Assembly: GCA_964433325.1 (NCBI GenBank)
Contig: CAYSPY010000002.1
Location: 165,434-229,433 of the forward strand
Direction: 5' to 3'
DNA length: 64,000 nt
Source: JAKQEM01 sp964433325
Lineage (GTDB): Bacteria; Patescibacteriota; Gracilibacteria; Peribacterales; Peribacteraceae
Part shown: positions 15,326 to 23,704 of the stretch, in pieces
Position numbering within the stretch: position 1 is the stretch's first letter
How the letters are laid out: each line of letters begins with the position of its first letter
Made by a program: the position numbers and the translations under genes
Notes under the pieces: model-generated
Seen by the model: the letters and a program-made list of their open reading frames with translations, nothing else
What the model was told of the DNA's origin: nothing
Databases searched by the model: none

Positions 15326-17140
15326 ATGTGTGGAATTGCAGGGTTTGCCGGGCCAGATAGAAGCGTCATTGAGCGAATGACAGATGCGCTCGTGCACCGA
15401 GGACCGGATGGCAATGCGGTGTGGAGTAATGACCGTGCCTGTCTCGGCCATTGTCGTCTCGCGATTTTGGACCCACGCCCCGAAGGTGATCAGCCAATGT
15501 GGAATGATGACCGCAGTATTGCGATTGTCTACAACGGGGAGATTTTTAACTACCGTGAGCTACGCGACGAAGAGCATCTACAGTGCAAAACGACAACCGA
15601 TACCGAAGTGATTCTCAAACTCTACGAGAAGTACGGGATGGAGTTCGTGCATCGACTGCGCGGGATGTTTGCGATCGCCATCTACGACACACGTGATGAT
15701 AGTTGGCACTTAGCCCGTGATACGGGGGGCATTAAGCCACTCTTTATTGCCTACCCTCAGGGCAAGCTCGCATTTGCATCCGAGATGCGATCACTGCTGA
15801 AAGCTTTTGATCAAAAGCCTGCGCTCAACATGACTGCACTCTCGCAGTATCTGCGTCTGCAGTATGTTCCAGGGCCACATACGATGTGTGAAGGGATCGA
15901 ACAGTTACCACCAGGGACAATCTTACGATGGAAGGATGGGAAAGAAACACGACGTACGTTTACACCCATTGAGCACGCTGCCTTTGAATCGAAAGAAGCA
16001 TTCCGCGAGCGCTTCCCCGCACTCATGGACCACGTCGTGAAGCAGCATTTAATTTCCGATAAGCCAGTAGGAGTGTTTCTAAGTGGTGGAATGGATTCAT
16101 CCATCGTGCTGCACCACATGAGTAAGCATGCAGCAAAACCGATTAAAACCTTTACGGTGCGTTTTGAAACGACCGAAGAAGAGGGGTCCAAGCGATTTAA
16201 TACCGATGCCGATTTGGCCCGCAAAACCGCTGAGCATTACGGCACAGATCATCGTGAATTAGTGCTGACTGCGGATTTGTACCGGGAGCATTATGCAGAA
16301 ACTGCCAGGTCGCTCGATCAGCCCAATGCCGATAGCGTGTCGGTCGCACAGTTCTTGCTCTCGCGTATGGCTAAAGAACATGTGGATGTCGTCCTTACTG
16401 GAGCGGGTGGCGATGAACTCTTTGGAGGCTACCCACGCTATCGCATCGCACAGATTCTGCAGAAACTACGCCTGATGCCAACCACGATGCGTTCATCTTT
16501 GGGAATGATGCTTGGCTACCCTGCTGACGTCCTTGGCATGAGCCCTGGCCCGATGCTTGCAGAGCGTTTGCTAGCCCGCCCAGTGAATGAAGGGCTAGGG
16601 ATTACACGCGGTGACTGGTTCGACCCGCTTGCAACAACAACACTCTTTATCGAGCGTTTTGCACACCTCCCAACAACCGATCGTGTACGCAGTTTTATGG
16701 AGTTCGACCGACACTTGTGGTTGGTGGATGAATCGCTCCGACTGGCTGATGCAACAACGATGGGTAGCGGGCTTGAGGGGCGCGTGCCATTTGTCGATGA
16801 ACGTATTAATGCCGCGGCACATGCAACGCCCAGTAGCTGGCATGTGAACATGAGGAATACCAAAACGCTGCTGAAAGAAACGTACAAAGGCATTCTTCCT
16901 GATCATCTTTATACGCTTAAAAAAGCATCGTTCTACCCACCACTCAGTAAGTGGCTACGCCGTGAGACTGCCCCGCTTGCCGACGCGATGCTGGAACACC
17001 CACGTATTCGCGAGCTGTTTGATACAGACGTTGTGAGCGCGCAGTACTACGCACATACACACAAACAGGCGTACCATCTGCACACGCTTTCTAGCCTTAT
17101 TCAATTAAGCCATTGGTTCACAGAAGTGTATGACGCCTAA
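15326..17140 (+). CDS. asnB: Asparagine synthase (glutamine-hydrolysing) family protein, second copy
   Basis: A 604-residue paralogue of the 7697 protein. It keeps Cys2 (MCGIAG), RGPDG, YNGEIFNY and the PP-loop SGGMDSS at 253-259, so both amidotransferase and synthetase sites look intact. It differs widely from the first copy, so this is an old divergence rather than a recent duplication. In the exosortase and polysaccharide clusters of many bacteria such AsnB proteins amidate glycan or peptide carboxylates; free asparagine synthesis is the alternative. The flippase gene starts within its last codons (11-bp overlap). Confidence 0.93.
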   Translation: MCGIAGFAGPDRSVIERMTDALVHRGPDGNAVWSNDRACLGHCRLAILDPRPEGDQPMWNDDRSIAIVYNGEIFNYRELRDEEHLQCKTTTDTEVILKLYEKYGMEFVHRLRGMFAIAIYDTRDDSWHLARDTGGIKPLFIAYPQGKLAFASEMRSLLKAFDQKPALNMTALSQYLRLQYVPGPHTMCEGIEQLPPGTILRWKDGKETRRTFTPIEHAAFESKEAFRERFPALMDHVVKQHLISDKPVGVFLSGGMDSSIVLHHMSKHAAKPIKTFTVRFETTEEEGSKRFNTDADLARKTAEHYGTDHRELVLTADLYREHYAETARSLDQPNADSVSVAQFLLSRMAKEHVDVVLTGAGGDELFGGYPRYRIAQILQKLRLMPTTMRSSLGMMLGYPADVLGMSPGPMLAERLLARPVNEGLGITRGDWFDPLATTTLFIERFAHLPTTDRVRSFMEFDRHLWLVDESLRLADATTMGSGLEGRVPFVDERINAAAHATPSSWHVNMRNTKTLLKETYKGILPDHLYTLKKASFYPPLSKWLRRETAPLADAMLEHPRIRELFDTDVVSAQYYAHTHKQAYHLHTLSSLIQLSHWFTEVYDA

Positions 17141-18407
17141 TATTCGACGTTCGGTCACCGGCTTAATCTTAAAGGGATTCGATTTCCTCAATAAACTACT
17201 AGGAGTCGATGTCCGCTTTTTTGCAAAGAACGCAACTATCGTCACCGTAAGTTACGCGGTGTCGATTGTACGTGGAGTAATCACTGGGTACTTAGTCGCT
17301 CGTCTCTTCCCACGCGAACTCTACGGACAATATCAATTTATACTCAGCATGGTTGGAACTGTGGGCGTGATGAGTTTGCCTGGTGTCATTGTGTCGCTTA
17401 GTAGAGCAGTCGCACGTGGAGAAAAAGGAGTGACTCTCCCTGTTGCGCGTATCCAGTGTGATATCGCGATTGTCGCATCATGTGTGCTTGTCGGCATCAT
17501 TCCGTTCTTACCACCAGATAGGCAGGGACTCTGGCCGCTCTTCTTGCTTGCGGCGATTCTCTTCCCTGTATCCCAAACTGCATCCAGTATTTTTTCGGCG
17601 GTAACAGTCGGGAAATCTCGGTTTGATATAGGCCTTAAGGCAAACATTGCCTGGAGCGCAGGCACAGCACTCTGCGTGTCATTGATCCTCTATATCCACC
17701 CTTCATCCGCGCTGCTCTACGTAACAATGACGGCACTCCCCGCGCTCAGCTATTTATGGTTTGGGCGCAAGGTACTGGAAGACGGAAAGCGGACAGCGGA
17801 AATCGGGCCAATCGTTCGCTACGGCATTCAACTTACCCTCGCATCCCTCCCTGTATCGCTCTCGTGGTATGTCGATAAGCTGCTTATTTCTGCAATATTC
17901 GGTCTCAACCAGTTGGCAGTATTTTCGATCGGCATACTGCTGCCCGAACAGGTGAAGACGTTTGCCAAAGAATTGCTGCCCGTAAGCTTTGCAGCGCAAG
18001 CACAGGGCGAAGATTCTAATAAGAGACGCCGCAGACTGATTAGCGCCGTCGGCCGTGCAACGCTCATTTTCTCGCTTGGCGTTGTTGCATACATCGTCGC
18101 AGCACCATGGATTTACGGCTTCTTCTTCCCGAATTACCCAGAAGCTGTATTCCTTACACAACTTGCAGCAGCAACGCTCATCACGCAGCCTGCAGCCCTT
18201 CTTACGCAGTATTTAGAAGCGCAAGCAATGCTGAAAGAACTCCGTTACACACAGTGGATTTCTGCCGGCGTCTTCTTGCTATCCCTCGTCACCTTGATTC
18301 CACTCTACGGCCTACCTGGTGCTGTCCTCTCGCGTGGCATCCTGCGCCTCAGTTATGCAGCGTGCTCACTCTGGTGCTTACTAAGGGAACCAGGAGCGCA
18401 GAAGTAA
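17130..18407 (+). CDS. Wzx-like oligosaccharide flippase
   Basis: A 425-residue membrane protein with about 12 hydrophobic helices. The N-terminal stretch FFAKNATIVTVSYAVSIVRG and then VARLFPRELYGQYQFILSMVG match the MATE-like Wzx/RfbX polysaccharide-export family ('G.....l.R.l....yG.y.l'). It would flip polyprenyl-diphosphate-linked oligosaccharides across the cytoplasmic membrane. Translation is likely coupled to asnB upstream. Its 3' end overlaps the convergent methyltransferase gene by 55 bp, so the C-terminal residues of both proteins are encoded on opposite strands of the same DNA. Confidence 0.83.
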   Translation: MTPNIRRSVTGLILKGFDFLNKLLGVDVRFFAKNATIVTVSYAVSIVRGVITGYLVARLFPRELYGQYQFILSMVGTVGVMSLPGVIVSLSRAVARGEKGVTLPVARIQCDIAIVASCVLVGIIPFLPPDRQGLWPLFLLAAILFPVSQTASSIFSAVTVGKSRFDIGLKANIAWSAGTALCVSLILYIHPSSALLYVTMTALPALSYLWFGRKVLEDGKRTAEIGPIVRYGIQLTLASLPVSLSWYVDKLLISAIFGLNQLAVFSIGILLPEQVKTFAKELLPVSFAAQAQGEDSNKRRRRLISAVGRATLIFSLGVVAYIVAAPWIYGFFFPNYPEAVFLTQLAAATLITQPAALLTQYLEAQAMLKELRYTQWISAGVFLLSLVTLIPLYGLPGAVLSRGILRLSYAACSLWCLLREPGAQK

Positions 18408-19210
18408 GTTGTACCGTAGCCAAAGTTACGGAAGAACGGCCAGTGCGCGAAGAGTTCTTTAAAGCGAGTTATTGGTAGGAAGAACGAGAAATACGGGATG
18501 ATATACGCGCTCGCGCGGTAGTTTTTTACTGTGAGCCCGCCTTGTTCCAAGAGCCACTTGCCCCGCCACGGGAAGCGCCAGATGTGTACCAGGTCCATAC
18601 GCCCTGCGTAGCCTTCGTTCACTCCTTCCTGCCCTGTGACCAAAGCCGCAAGCACACGGAAGAATCCGTAAAAGATTGCATAGGGAGTCCTACGTGAGAA
18701 CGTCCAGTATTTATCGCCCCCAAGCAGCACCATCGCACTTGGGTTTAAACACGTGGGGATCGCAATCACTGCACCCTTTGTCGCAATACGATTAATCTCA
18801 CGTACGCCCTGCACAAAGTCCGGTAAGTGTTCTAGTACGTGGCTAGAAACAACATACTCAAATGATTTATCAGCAGCAGGCAAATGCTCGGCATCGCCAA
18901 CAAGAAACGTGACACGATCCGCTACACCTTCTTCCTTCCCGTACTCGGTGCACGATTGAATATTTGGCTCCGAGAGATCTACACCCGTGACGATACAACC
19001 ATGCTTCGCAAGCATCACGCTTAATACTCCTTCCCCACACCCTGCATCCAATACTGTTGAGCCTGGCGGGATGAGATCCAAGAACAATTGATACTGCCTA
19101 TTGTGTGCATGGCGACGAATGGGCGACGTCGCTTTAAAGCGCTTTGCACGGATTTGATCGTGCAAAGTGGAATAAATGCGCTTATTTTCTTCGGAAGATG
19201 CGAGTGCCAT
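18353..19210 (-). CDS. Class I SAM-dependent methyltransferase
   Basis: A 285-residue methyltransferase. Motif I LDAGCGEG is at 54-61, followed by GVDLSE (motif II), VGDAEHLPAADKSFEYVVSSHVLEHL (motifs III-IV region). The C-terminal third has hydrophobic stretches (IIPYFSFFLPI) suggesting contact with membrane or a lipid-linked substrate. In this setting it probably methylates a sugar. TACAAT on the minus strand ends 8 nt before the ATG. It is divergent from the GT4 gene at 19263 with only 52 bp between start codons. Confidence 0.85.
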   Translation of the reverse strand: MALASSEENKRIYSTLHDQIRAKRFKATSPIRRHAHNRQYQLFLDLIPPGSTVLDAGCGEGVLSVMLAKHGCIVTGVDLSEPNIQSCTEYGKEEGVADRVTFLVGDAEHLPAADKSFEYVVSSHVLEHLPDFVQGVREINRIATKGAVIAIPTCLNPSAMVLLGGDKYWTFSRRTPYAIFYGFFRVLAALVTGQEGVNEGYAGRMDLVHIWRFPWRGKWLLEQGGLTVKNYRASAYIIPYFSFFLPITRFKELFAHWPFFRNFGYGTTYFCAPGSLSKHQSEHAA

Positions 19211-19218
19211 GGAGCCCT

Positions 19219-19224
19219 ATTGTA
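19219..19224 (-). promoter_or_regulatory. -10 box (TACAAT) of the methyltransferase
   Basis: TACAAT on the minus strand, 8 nt before the ATG at 19210. It overlaps the region of the opposite promoter at 19251, so the two may compete. Confidence 0.5.
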
Positions 19225-19250
19225 GCGATGACGAGACATCGGTACAGAGC

Positions 19251-19256
19251 TATGCT
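19251..19256 (+). promoter_or_regulatory. -10 box (TATGCT) of the 19263 gene
   Basis: TATGCT ends 6 nt before the ATG at 19263. A weak -35 ATGACG lies 17 bp upstream (19228-19233). It supports a start 87 bases downstream of the longest possible reading frame. Confidence 0.45.
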
Positions 19257-19262
19257 CTACCC

Positions 19263-20384
19263 ATGCGAATCGTCCTCATCACGCCCGACTTAACCGGCCG
19301 AAGCGGCTGGAGCAGGTATGCCCTAGACCTCGGCAAAGCGTTGCATGAACGCGGGCACGAGATGCATGCGGTAGTTTCCCGCACGGTGGGCAATGATTGG
19401 TGCAGCCAATCTCGGTTCCTCCGCCAACCCACAAGCTACTTAAGCAATGGCTTTCTTCGCCGTTGGCATGCATGGCGATTGGCACGGACACTTCGGCGCA
19501 TTAACCCCGATATCGTTCACGTCATTGCTGAGCCGTATGCGTTGATGCTTCCGCTAATCAACAACCCCACATGGAAATCTGTCCTTACTATTCATGGGTC
19601 GTATGCAGCCGTTCCCCTACTCATCAATCCCCAATCGAGAGCGTCGGCGGAGCAGTACTACCACACTGCGCATGCGATCATTTCGGTAAGTGCCTTCACA
19701 AAGAATTATTTAAAGAAGAAAGAGCCAGAGTTATTCAAAAAAGCCGAACTCGAGAAACGGATTAACGTTGTCCATAACGCGATCGACCTTTCGGGGATTA
19801 CGCTCAGCACTAAGAAAAAGAACGATGTGCTGTCGGTCATGAGCGTGAGCGCAGTGAAACGAAAGAAAGGAATTCTGCAGGCAGTAGAGGCAGTTGCTCT
19901 ATTCCTACAAAAGAACCCCGTAAAGCTTCGGTACGACATTATTGGTTCGTACGAATCAGACCCGTCCTTCACTAAGGACCTACGAGAAAAGATTCAATCG
20001 TTAAAGCTGGAAAGCGTTGTGCGACTACGGGGCTCTATTACAGATAATGAATTGGATATCGCTTATAACGAAGCAGATCTTTTCCTGCTCCCGTCACTCC
20101 AAGAAGGTGAATACTTCGAAGGATTCGGGCTCGTATTCCTAGAAGCAAACGCCCGAGGAGTCCCCGTGATTGGTGCGAATACAGGTGGTTGCCCCGAAGC
20201 AATTAACGATGGAACAACCGGCTACGTTATCGACCCCCTCAAAACCGACGAAATCGCCAAACGAATGGAAGATGTACTCATTCACCACCGTATAAAACGA
20301 GAAGAGTGCCGAGCATGGGCCGAAAGCCACGACTCCCGCGATACGGCAAAAACTATTGAGGGAATCTATAGCTCGCTACGGTAA
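19263..20384 (+). CDS. Family 4 glycosyltransferase
   Basis: A 373-residue GT-B glycosyltransferase. It opens MRIVLITPDLTGRSGWSRY, contains LTIHGSY, INVVHNAIDL, a SVSAVKRKKG segment and the EX7E-type nucleotide-sugar site EGFGLVFLEA followed by GVPVIGANTGGCPEAI. It would transfer a sugar from a nucleotide donor to a lipid-linked acceptor in the cytoplasm. The reading frame extends upstream to 19176, but that part overlaps the promoter region of the divergent methyltransferase and does not look like GT4; the start at 19263 follows a -10 box by 6 nt. Confidence 0.88.
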   Translation: MRIVLITPDLTGRSGWSRYALDLGKALHERGHEMHAVVSRTVGNDWCSQSRFLRQPTSYLSNGFLRRWHAWRLARTLRRINPDIVHVIAEPYALMLPLINNPTWKSVLTIHGSYAAVPLLINPQSRASAEQYYHTAHAIISVSAFTKNYLKKKEPELFKKAELEKRINVVHNAIDLSGITLSTKKKNDVLSVMSVSAVKRKKGILQAVEAVALFLQKNPVKLRYDIIGSYESDPSFTKDLREKIQSLKLESVVRLRGSITDNELDIAYNEADLFLLPSLQEGEYFEGFGLVFLEANARGVPVIGANTGGCPEAINDGTTGYVIDPLKTDEIAKRMEDVLIHHRIKREECRAWAESHDSRDTAKTIEGIYSSLR

Positions 20385-20419
20385 AAACCCTTACTCTGGT
20401 CACCTCCCTTTGCATTCCT

Positions 20420-21454
20420 ATGACTGACCACACAATCACCACTCTGGTAACCGGCGCTCCCGGTTGGCTAGGCACTCGCCTGCTAGAAGTCCTCGCTAAC
20501 CCCGAGGATCCACTCCAGAAATTCTCCGGACACAAGCACCGCAAGGTTAAGGCGCTGGTGCTACCCGGGATGAATACTTCGATGCTCCCACCGAATGTTG
20601 AGCTGGTTCAGGGAAATGTCTTGGATAAAGCATCACTCGAAAAAGCGATGGAAGGCGTCGATACCGTATTCCACCTTGTTGGCATCATTCACCCAAAGCG
20701 CATTAAGCAGCTCTTTGATATCAATACGACCGGAACACTGAATATGCTGGAAGCAGCAGCGAAGGCCGGCGTAAAGCGCGCGGTGATCATTAGCAGCAAC
20801 TCTGCAGCGGGTGTAAACCTCACGCATCATGATTTAATGAAAGAGAGCGACAAGCCACGCCCCTACATGGCGTATGGCAAAAGCAAATTGCAGGCAGAGG
20901 AGCATATTTTAAGGTTCGTACACGAGAAGAAGTTGGAAGCAGTGATTCTACGCCCATGTTGGTTCTACGGCCCCGGTAATGGCCAGCCAGAGCGCCAGCT
21001 GCGCTTCTTCCGCATGATCCAGAAGGGTAACCCCATCATGTTTGGTAATGGCCACAATAAGCGGTCAATGAGCTACCTCGATAACACGATCCAGGGGATG
21101 CTCTTGGCCGAAAAGACACCAGAAGCCAATGGTCAGATTTATTGGATTGCCGACGGTAAGCCCTACGAAACAATTGAGATCTATCAAACAATCGCCGATA
21201 TCTTTGGAACCAAGCTGAAACCACGCAAAATCCCAGGTCTTGCGTCGTGGGCTTGTCGCATTGTCGACCGACTACTGCAGGCAATGGATAAATACATCAC
21301 AGAATTTCACGTCGCAGGCGAAATGGACCGCAGTATCGCATGTGATATTTCCAAGGCTCGAGCAGAGCTTGGTTACAACCCCGAAGTGGATTTGAAGGAA
21401 GGTATGCAGCGCTCCATCGACTGGGCCCGCAAGTACCAGAACCTCGAAATTTAA
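20420..21454 (+). CDS. NAD-dependent sugar epimerase/dehydratase (SDR)
   Basis: A 344-residue extended SDR. TLVTGAPGWLGTRLLE carries the Rossmann glycines, DTVFHLVGIIHPKR the 'H.a' motif, ISSNSAAG the Ser region and YMAYGKSKLQAE the catalytic Tyr-X3-Lys. FYGPGNGQPERQLRF is the usual substrate loop. The insertion after the first strand (KFSGHKHRKVKALVLPG) is unusual. It lies in the same direction as another SDR gene 78 bp downstream, separated by a double-hairpin repeat. The exact sugar substrate cannot be read from sequence. No Shine-Dalgarno seen. Confidence 0.85.
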   Translation: MTDHTITTLVTGAPGWLGTRLLEVLANPEDPLQKFSGHKHRKVKALVLPGMNTSMLPPNVELVQGNVLDKASLEKAMEGVDTVFHLVGIIHPKRIKQLFDINTTGTLNMLEAAAKAGVKRAVIISSNSAAGVNLTHHDLMKESDKPRPYMAYGKSKLQAEEHILRFVHEKKLEAVILRPCWFYGPGNGQPERQLRFFRMIQKGNPIMFGNGHNKRSMSYLDNTIQGMLLAEKTPEANGQIYWIADGKPYETIEIYQTIADIFGTKLKPRKIPGLASWACRIVDRLLQAMDKYITEFHVAGEMDRSIACDISKARAELGYNPEVDLKEGMQRSIDWARKYQNLEI

Positions 21455-21515
21455 GTCACCCTTCGTCGAGTTCAGGGTAACACCCCATGTCATGGTGAGC
21501 CCGACGAACCATGAC
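21455..21515. repeat. 60-bp double-hairpin intergenic element, copy 1
   Basis: First hairpin: ACCCT (21458-21462) and AGGGT (21474-21478) around TTCGTCGAGTTC. Second hairpin: GTCATGGT (21489-21496) and ACCATGAC (21508-21515). An inverted copy of the whole element lies at 25452-25513. Confidence 0.75.
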
Positions 21516-21517
21516 CC

Positions 21518-21523
21518 TATAAT
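21518..21523 (+). promoter_or_regulatory. -10 box (TATAAT) of the 21533 gene
   Basis: Consensus TATAAT, 9 nt before the ATG at 21533, two bases after the double-hairpin repeat. No clear -35. Confidence 0.55.
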
Positions 21524-21532
21524 CCGCATTCT

Positions 21533-22573
21533 ATGAAACACTTCATCACCGGAGGCTCAGGATTCTTTGGCCTCCACCTGATCGACCGGCTACTCAAAGA
21601 ACACCAAGAAGTGGTGGTGTATGACGTAACCCCACTCGATGCTGAGTATGTGCAAAAGCCAGGTGTCTCGTTTGTGCAGGGCGATGTACGCGATAAAGCA
21701 AAGCTGATGGAAGCAATGAAAGGTTGCGATGTTGCCTATCAAAATGCTGCCGTATTGCCTGTTTCACGTTCCGGGAAGTTCTTCCGCGATATTAACGTAG
21801 GGGGCACAAAGAACGTGTTAGAAGCGGCACTCGCAAACGGCGTAAAGAAGGTGCTCTTTATTTCGACGAGTTCTGTCTACGGTATCCCAACCGATCTCCC
21901 TGTAACCGAAGCAACGATCCTCACCCCACTTGGGGAATACGGCTGGTCGAAGTACGACGCAGAACAAGCTGTGCAGGAATTCCGCGTAAAACATGATCTA
22001 GATATCTCAATCGTTCGCCCTCGCACCATTATTGGGACTGGGCGCATGGGCATCTTTGGTATTTTGTTCGACTGGATCGAACGCGGCAAAACGATCTACA
22101 TCATTGGAAAAGGAAACAATCTGTACCAGTTCTTGAGTGCCCCGGACCTTGCCGACGCTTGCTGGCTCATTTCGAGTAAGCCCTGCAAGAACGAAGATTT
22201 TATTTTGGGCGCTGGGGAGTACGGCACGGTAAAGAATGACTTAGAAGCTCTCGTAAAGCACGCAGGGACAACATCAAAGATTCAGCCAACGAATGCCTTC
22301 ATTGTCCGAAACATCCTCGCCTTCGTCGACTGGTTGAAGATCTCTCCACTCGTCGATTGGCACTATAAAACTCCACATAAGCCATTCTATTTTGATACGA
22401 GCAAGGCTAAGAACATGCTCGGCTGGGTTCCGCAGTACAGCAACGTCAAAATGTTTACCGATACGTATGACTGGTACATGAAAAACCGTGAGGAACTGAA
22501 TAAGACAACAGGGACAACTCATCGAAAAGCTGCCAAACAGGGTATTTTGAAATTGATACGGTGGTTCTCGTAA
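21533..22573 (+). CDS. NAD-dependent sugar epimerase/dehydratase (SDR)
   Basis: A 346-residue extended SDR: FITGGSGFFGLHLIDRLL, VQGDVRDKAKL, FISTSSVYGIP and the catalytic YGWSKYDAEQ. IVRPRTIIGTGRMG is the substrate loop. It resembles NAD-dependent 4-epimerases and 4,6-dehydratases of sugar nucleotides, but the product cannot be fixed. It converges on wecB; the 18-bp gap and the end of wecB are made of heptanucleotide repeats. A TATAAT box ends 9 nt upstream of the ATG. Confidence 0.87.
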   Translation: MKHFITGGSGFFGLHLIDRLLKEHQEVVVYDVTPLDAEYVQKPGVSFVQGDVRDKAKLMEAMKGCDVAYQNAAVLPVSRSGKFFRDINVGGTKNVLEAALANGVKKVLFISTSSVYGIPTDLPVTEATILTPLGEYGWSKYDAEQAVQEFRVKHDLDISIVRPRTIIGTGRMGIFGILFDWIERGKTIYIIGKGNNLYQFLSAPDLADACWLISSKPCKNEDFILGAGEYGTVKNDLEALVKHAGTTSKIQPTNAFIVRNILAFVDWLKISPLVDWHYKTPHKPFYFDTSKAKNMLGWVPQYSNVKMFTDTYDWYMKNREELNKTTGTTHRKAAKQGILKLIRWFS

Positions 22574-22579
22574 TCGGAA

Positions 22580-22607
22580 AGCGGTTAGCGGTTAGCGGCT
22601 AGCGGTT
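22580..22607. repeat. Heptanucleotide array (AGCGGTT type)
   Basis: Four 7-bp units: AGCGGTT, AGCGGTT, AGCGGCT, AGCGGTT. On the minus strand it encodes the last residues and stop codon of wecB. Confidence 0.75.
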
Positions 22608-23692
22608 AGCAGAACGTCTGCAATCCTCTCGCCTGCTTTGCCGTCCCATAATTCCGGGACCTTCACCTGCGGGTCTCTGGGGTGCTTTGCAAAATCGAGC
22701 ACAATCTGGCGGTCATATTCGCTCTCTGGGTTAATCAGGATATTACTACCACTGTCGATAGTGGATGGGCGCTCGGTATTACGACGCAGTGTGAAACAAC
22801 GCTTGCCCAGGAATGTTGCCTCTTCTTGAATGCCACCAGAGTCCGTCAGAATAAAAGAAACATGCTGCATCCAGCCTAAAAATTCTAAGTATCCCATCGG
22901 TGGGACAATCAGGAGTGGGATTTTATTCGATGTGTCTAATTCCACGGCTTCGAGCGCCTGCTGCAAACGAGGGTGTGCTGCAAGCATCACAGGACATTCT
23001 TTTGCAGTATCTTCTATAAAACGCATGACTTTGCGTAGTGTCACAGGGTTATCAACGTTACTTGGGCGATGGAGTGTTGCAAGTGCGATCTTCCCTCCTG
23101 GAAATTCTTCGGCCTTCGACTGAATCAGTGGTGACAATTGGCGAAGTACTGGCTGCAAGCGAACAAGCGTATCAATCATCGTATTGCCCACCAGATATTT
23201 CTTTCCCTTATTGTGCTCCATTTCCAATCGATCCATACCAGACTTCTCGGAGCAGAGTAGAACATCGGCCAATCCATCAACCTCAATACGATTGAGCTCC
23301 TCTGGCATCTCTAAATCACCAGAACGTAGCCCCGCCTCGACGTGTGCAAGTTGAATACCAAGAATGCTTGCCGCACGCGCAGCGCCGACAGCACCATTTA
23401 CATCCCCATAGACTAAAACAATATCGGGGCGTAATTCTTTGAGTACCGACACCATCGCATCCGCAGTCGCTTGAATCACCTCTGTTCGTGTCCCACCATG
23501 GATTCCCAAATTCACATCTGGGTCTGGGATTTGCAGCTGCTCAAAAAAGACATCGGATAGCAACGGGTCGTAGTGCTGGCCCGTGTGGATAATGATGTGC
23601 TCAAAATCATCCGGACGAGCTGCGAGCGCATGGTGTACCGCCGCGAGCTTTACGAAATTGGGCCTAGCCGATGCGACACTTACTACCTTCAT
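22592..23692 (-). CDS. wecB: UDP-N-acetylglucosamine 2-epimerase (non-hydrolysing)
   Basis: A 366-residue enzyme interconverting UDP-GlcNAc and UDP-ManNAc in the cytoplasm. Family marks: ASARPNFVKLAAV, HTGQHYDPLLSDVFFEQL, VYGDVNGAVGAA, HVEAGLRSGD, LHRPSNVDN and TDSGGIQEEA, with the Arg-rich loop TLRRNTERPSTIDSGSN. UDP-ManNAc is a precursor of ManNAc or ManNAcA-containing surface glycans; the dehydrogenase tail at base 3 could be the next enzyme. The last codons (LTASR) are read from a heptanucleotide repeat. TAGAAT ends 6 nt before the ATG. Confidence 0.94.
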   Translation of the reverse strand: MKVVSVASARPNFVKLAAVHHALAARPDDFEHIIIHTGQHYDPLLSDVFFEQLQIPDPDVNLGIHGGTRTEVIQATADAMVSVLKELRPDIVLVYGDVNGAVGAARAASILGIQLAHVEAGLRSGDLEMPEELNRIEVDGLADVLLCSEKSGMDRLEMEHNKGKKYLVGNTMIDTLVRLQPVLRQLSPLIQSKAEEFPGGKIALATLHRPSNVDNPVTLRKVMRFIEDTAKECPVMLAAHPRLQQALEAVELDTSNKIPLLIVPPMGYLEFLGWMQHVSFILTDSGGIQEEATFLGKRCFTLRRNTERPSTIDSGSNILINPESEYDRQIVLDFAKHPRDPQVKVPELWDGKAGERIADVLLTASR

Positions 23693-23698
23693 ACCCCT

Positions 23699-23704
23699 AT
23701 TCTA
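23699..23704 (-). promoter_or_regulatory. -10 box (TAGAAT) of wecB
   Basis: TAGAAT on the minus strand, 6 nt before the ATG at 23692. It includes the stop codon of the upstream membrane glycosyltransferase gene. Confidence 0.5.
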
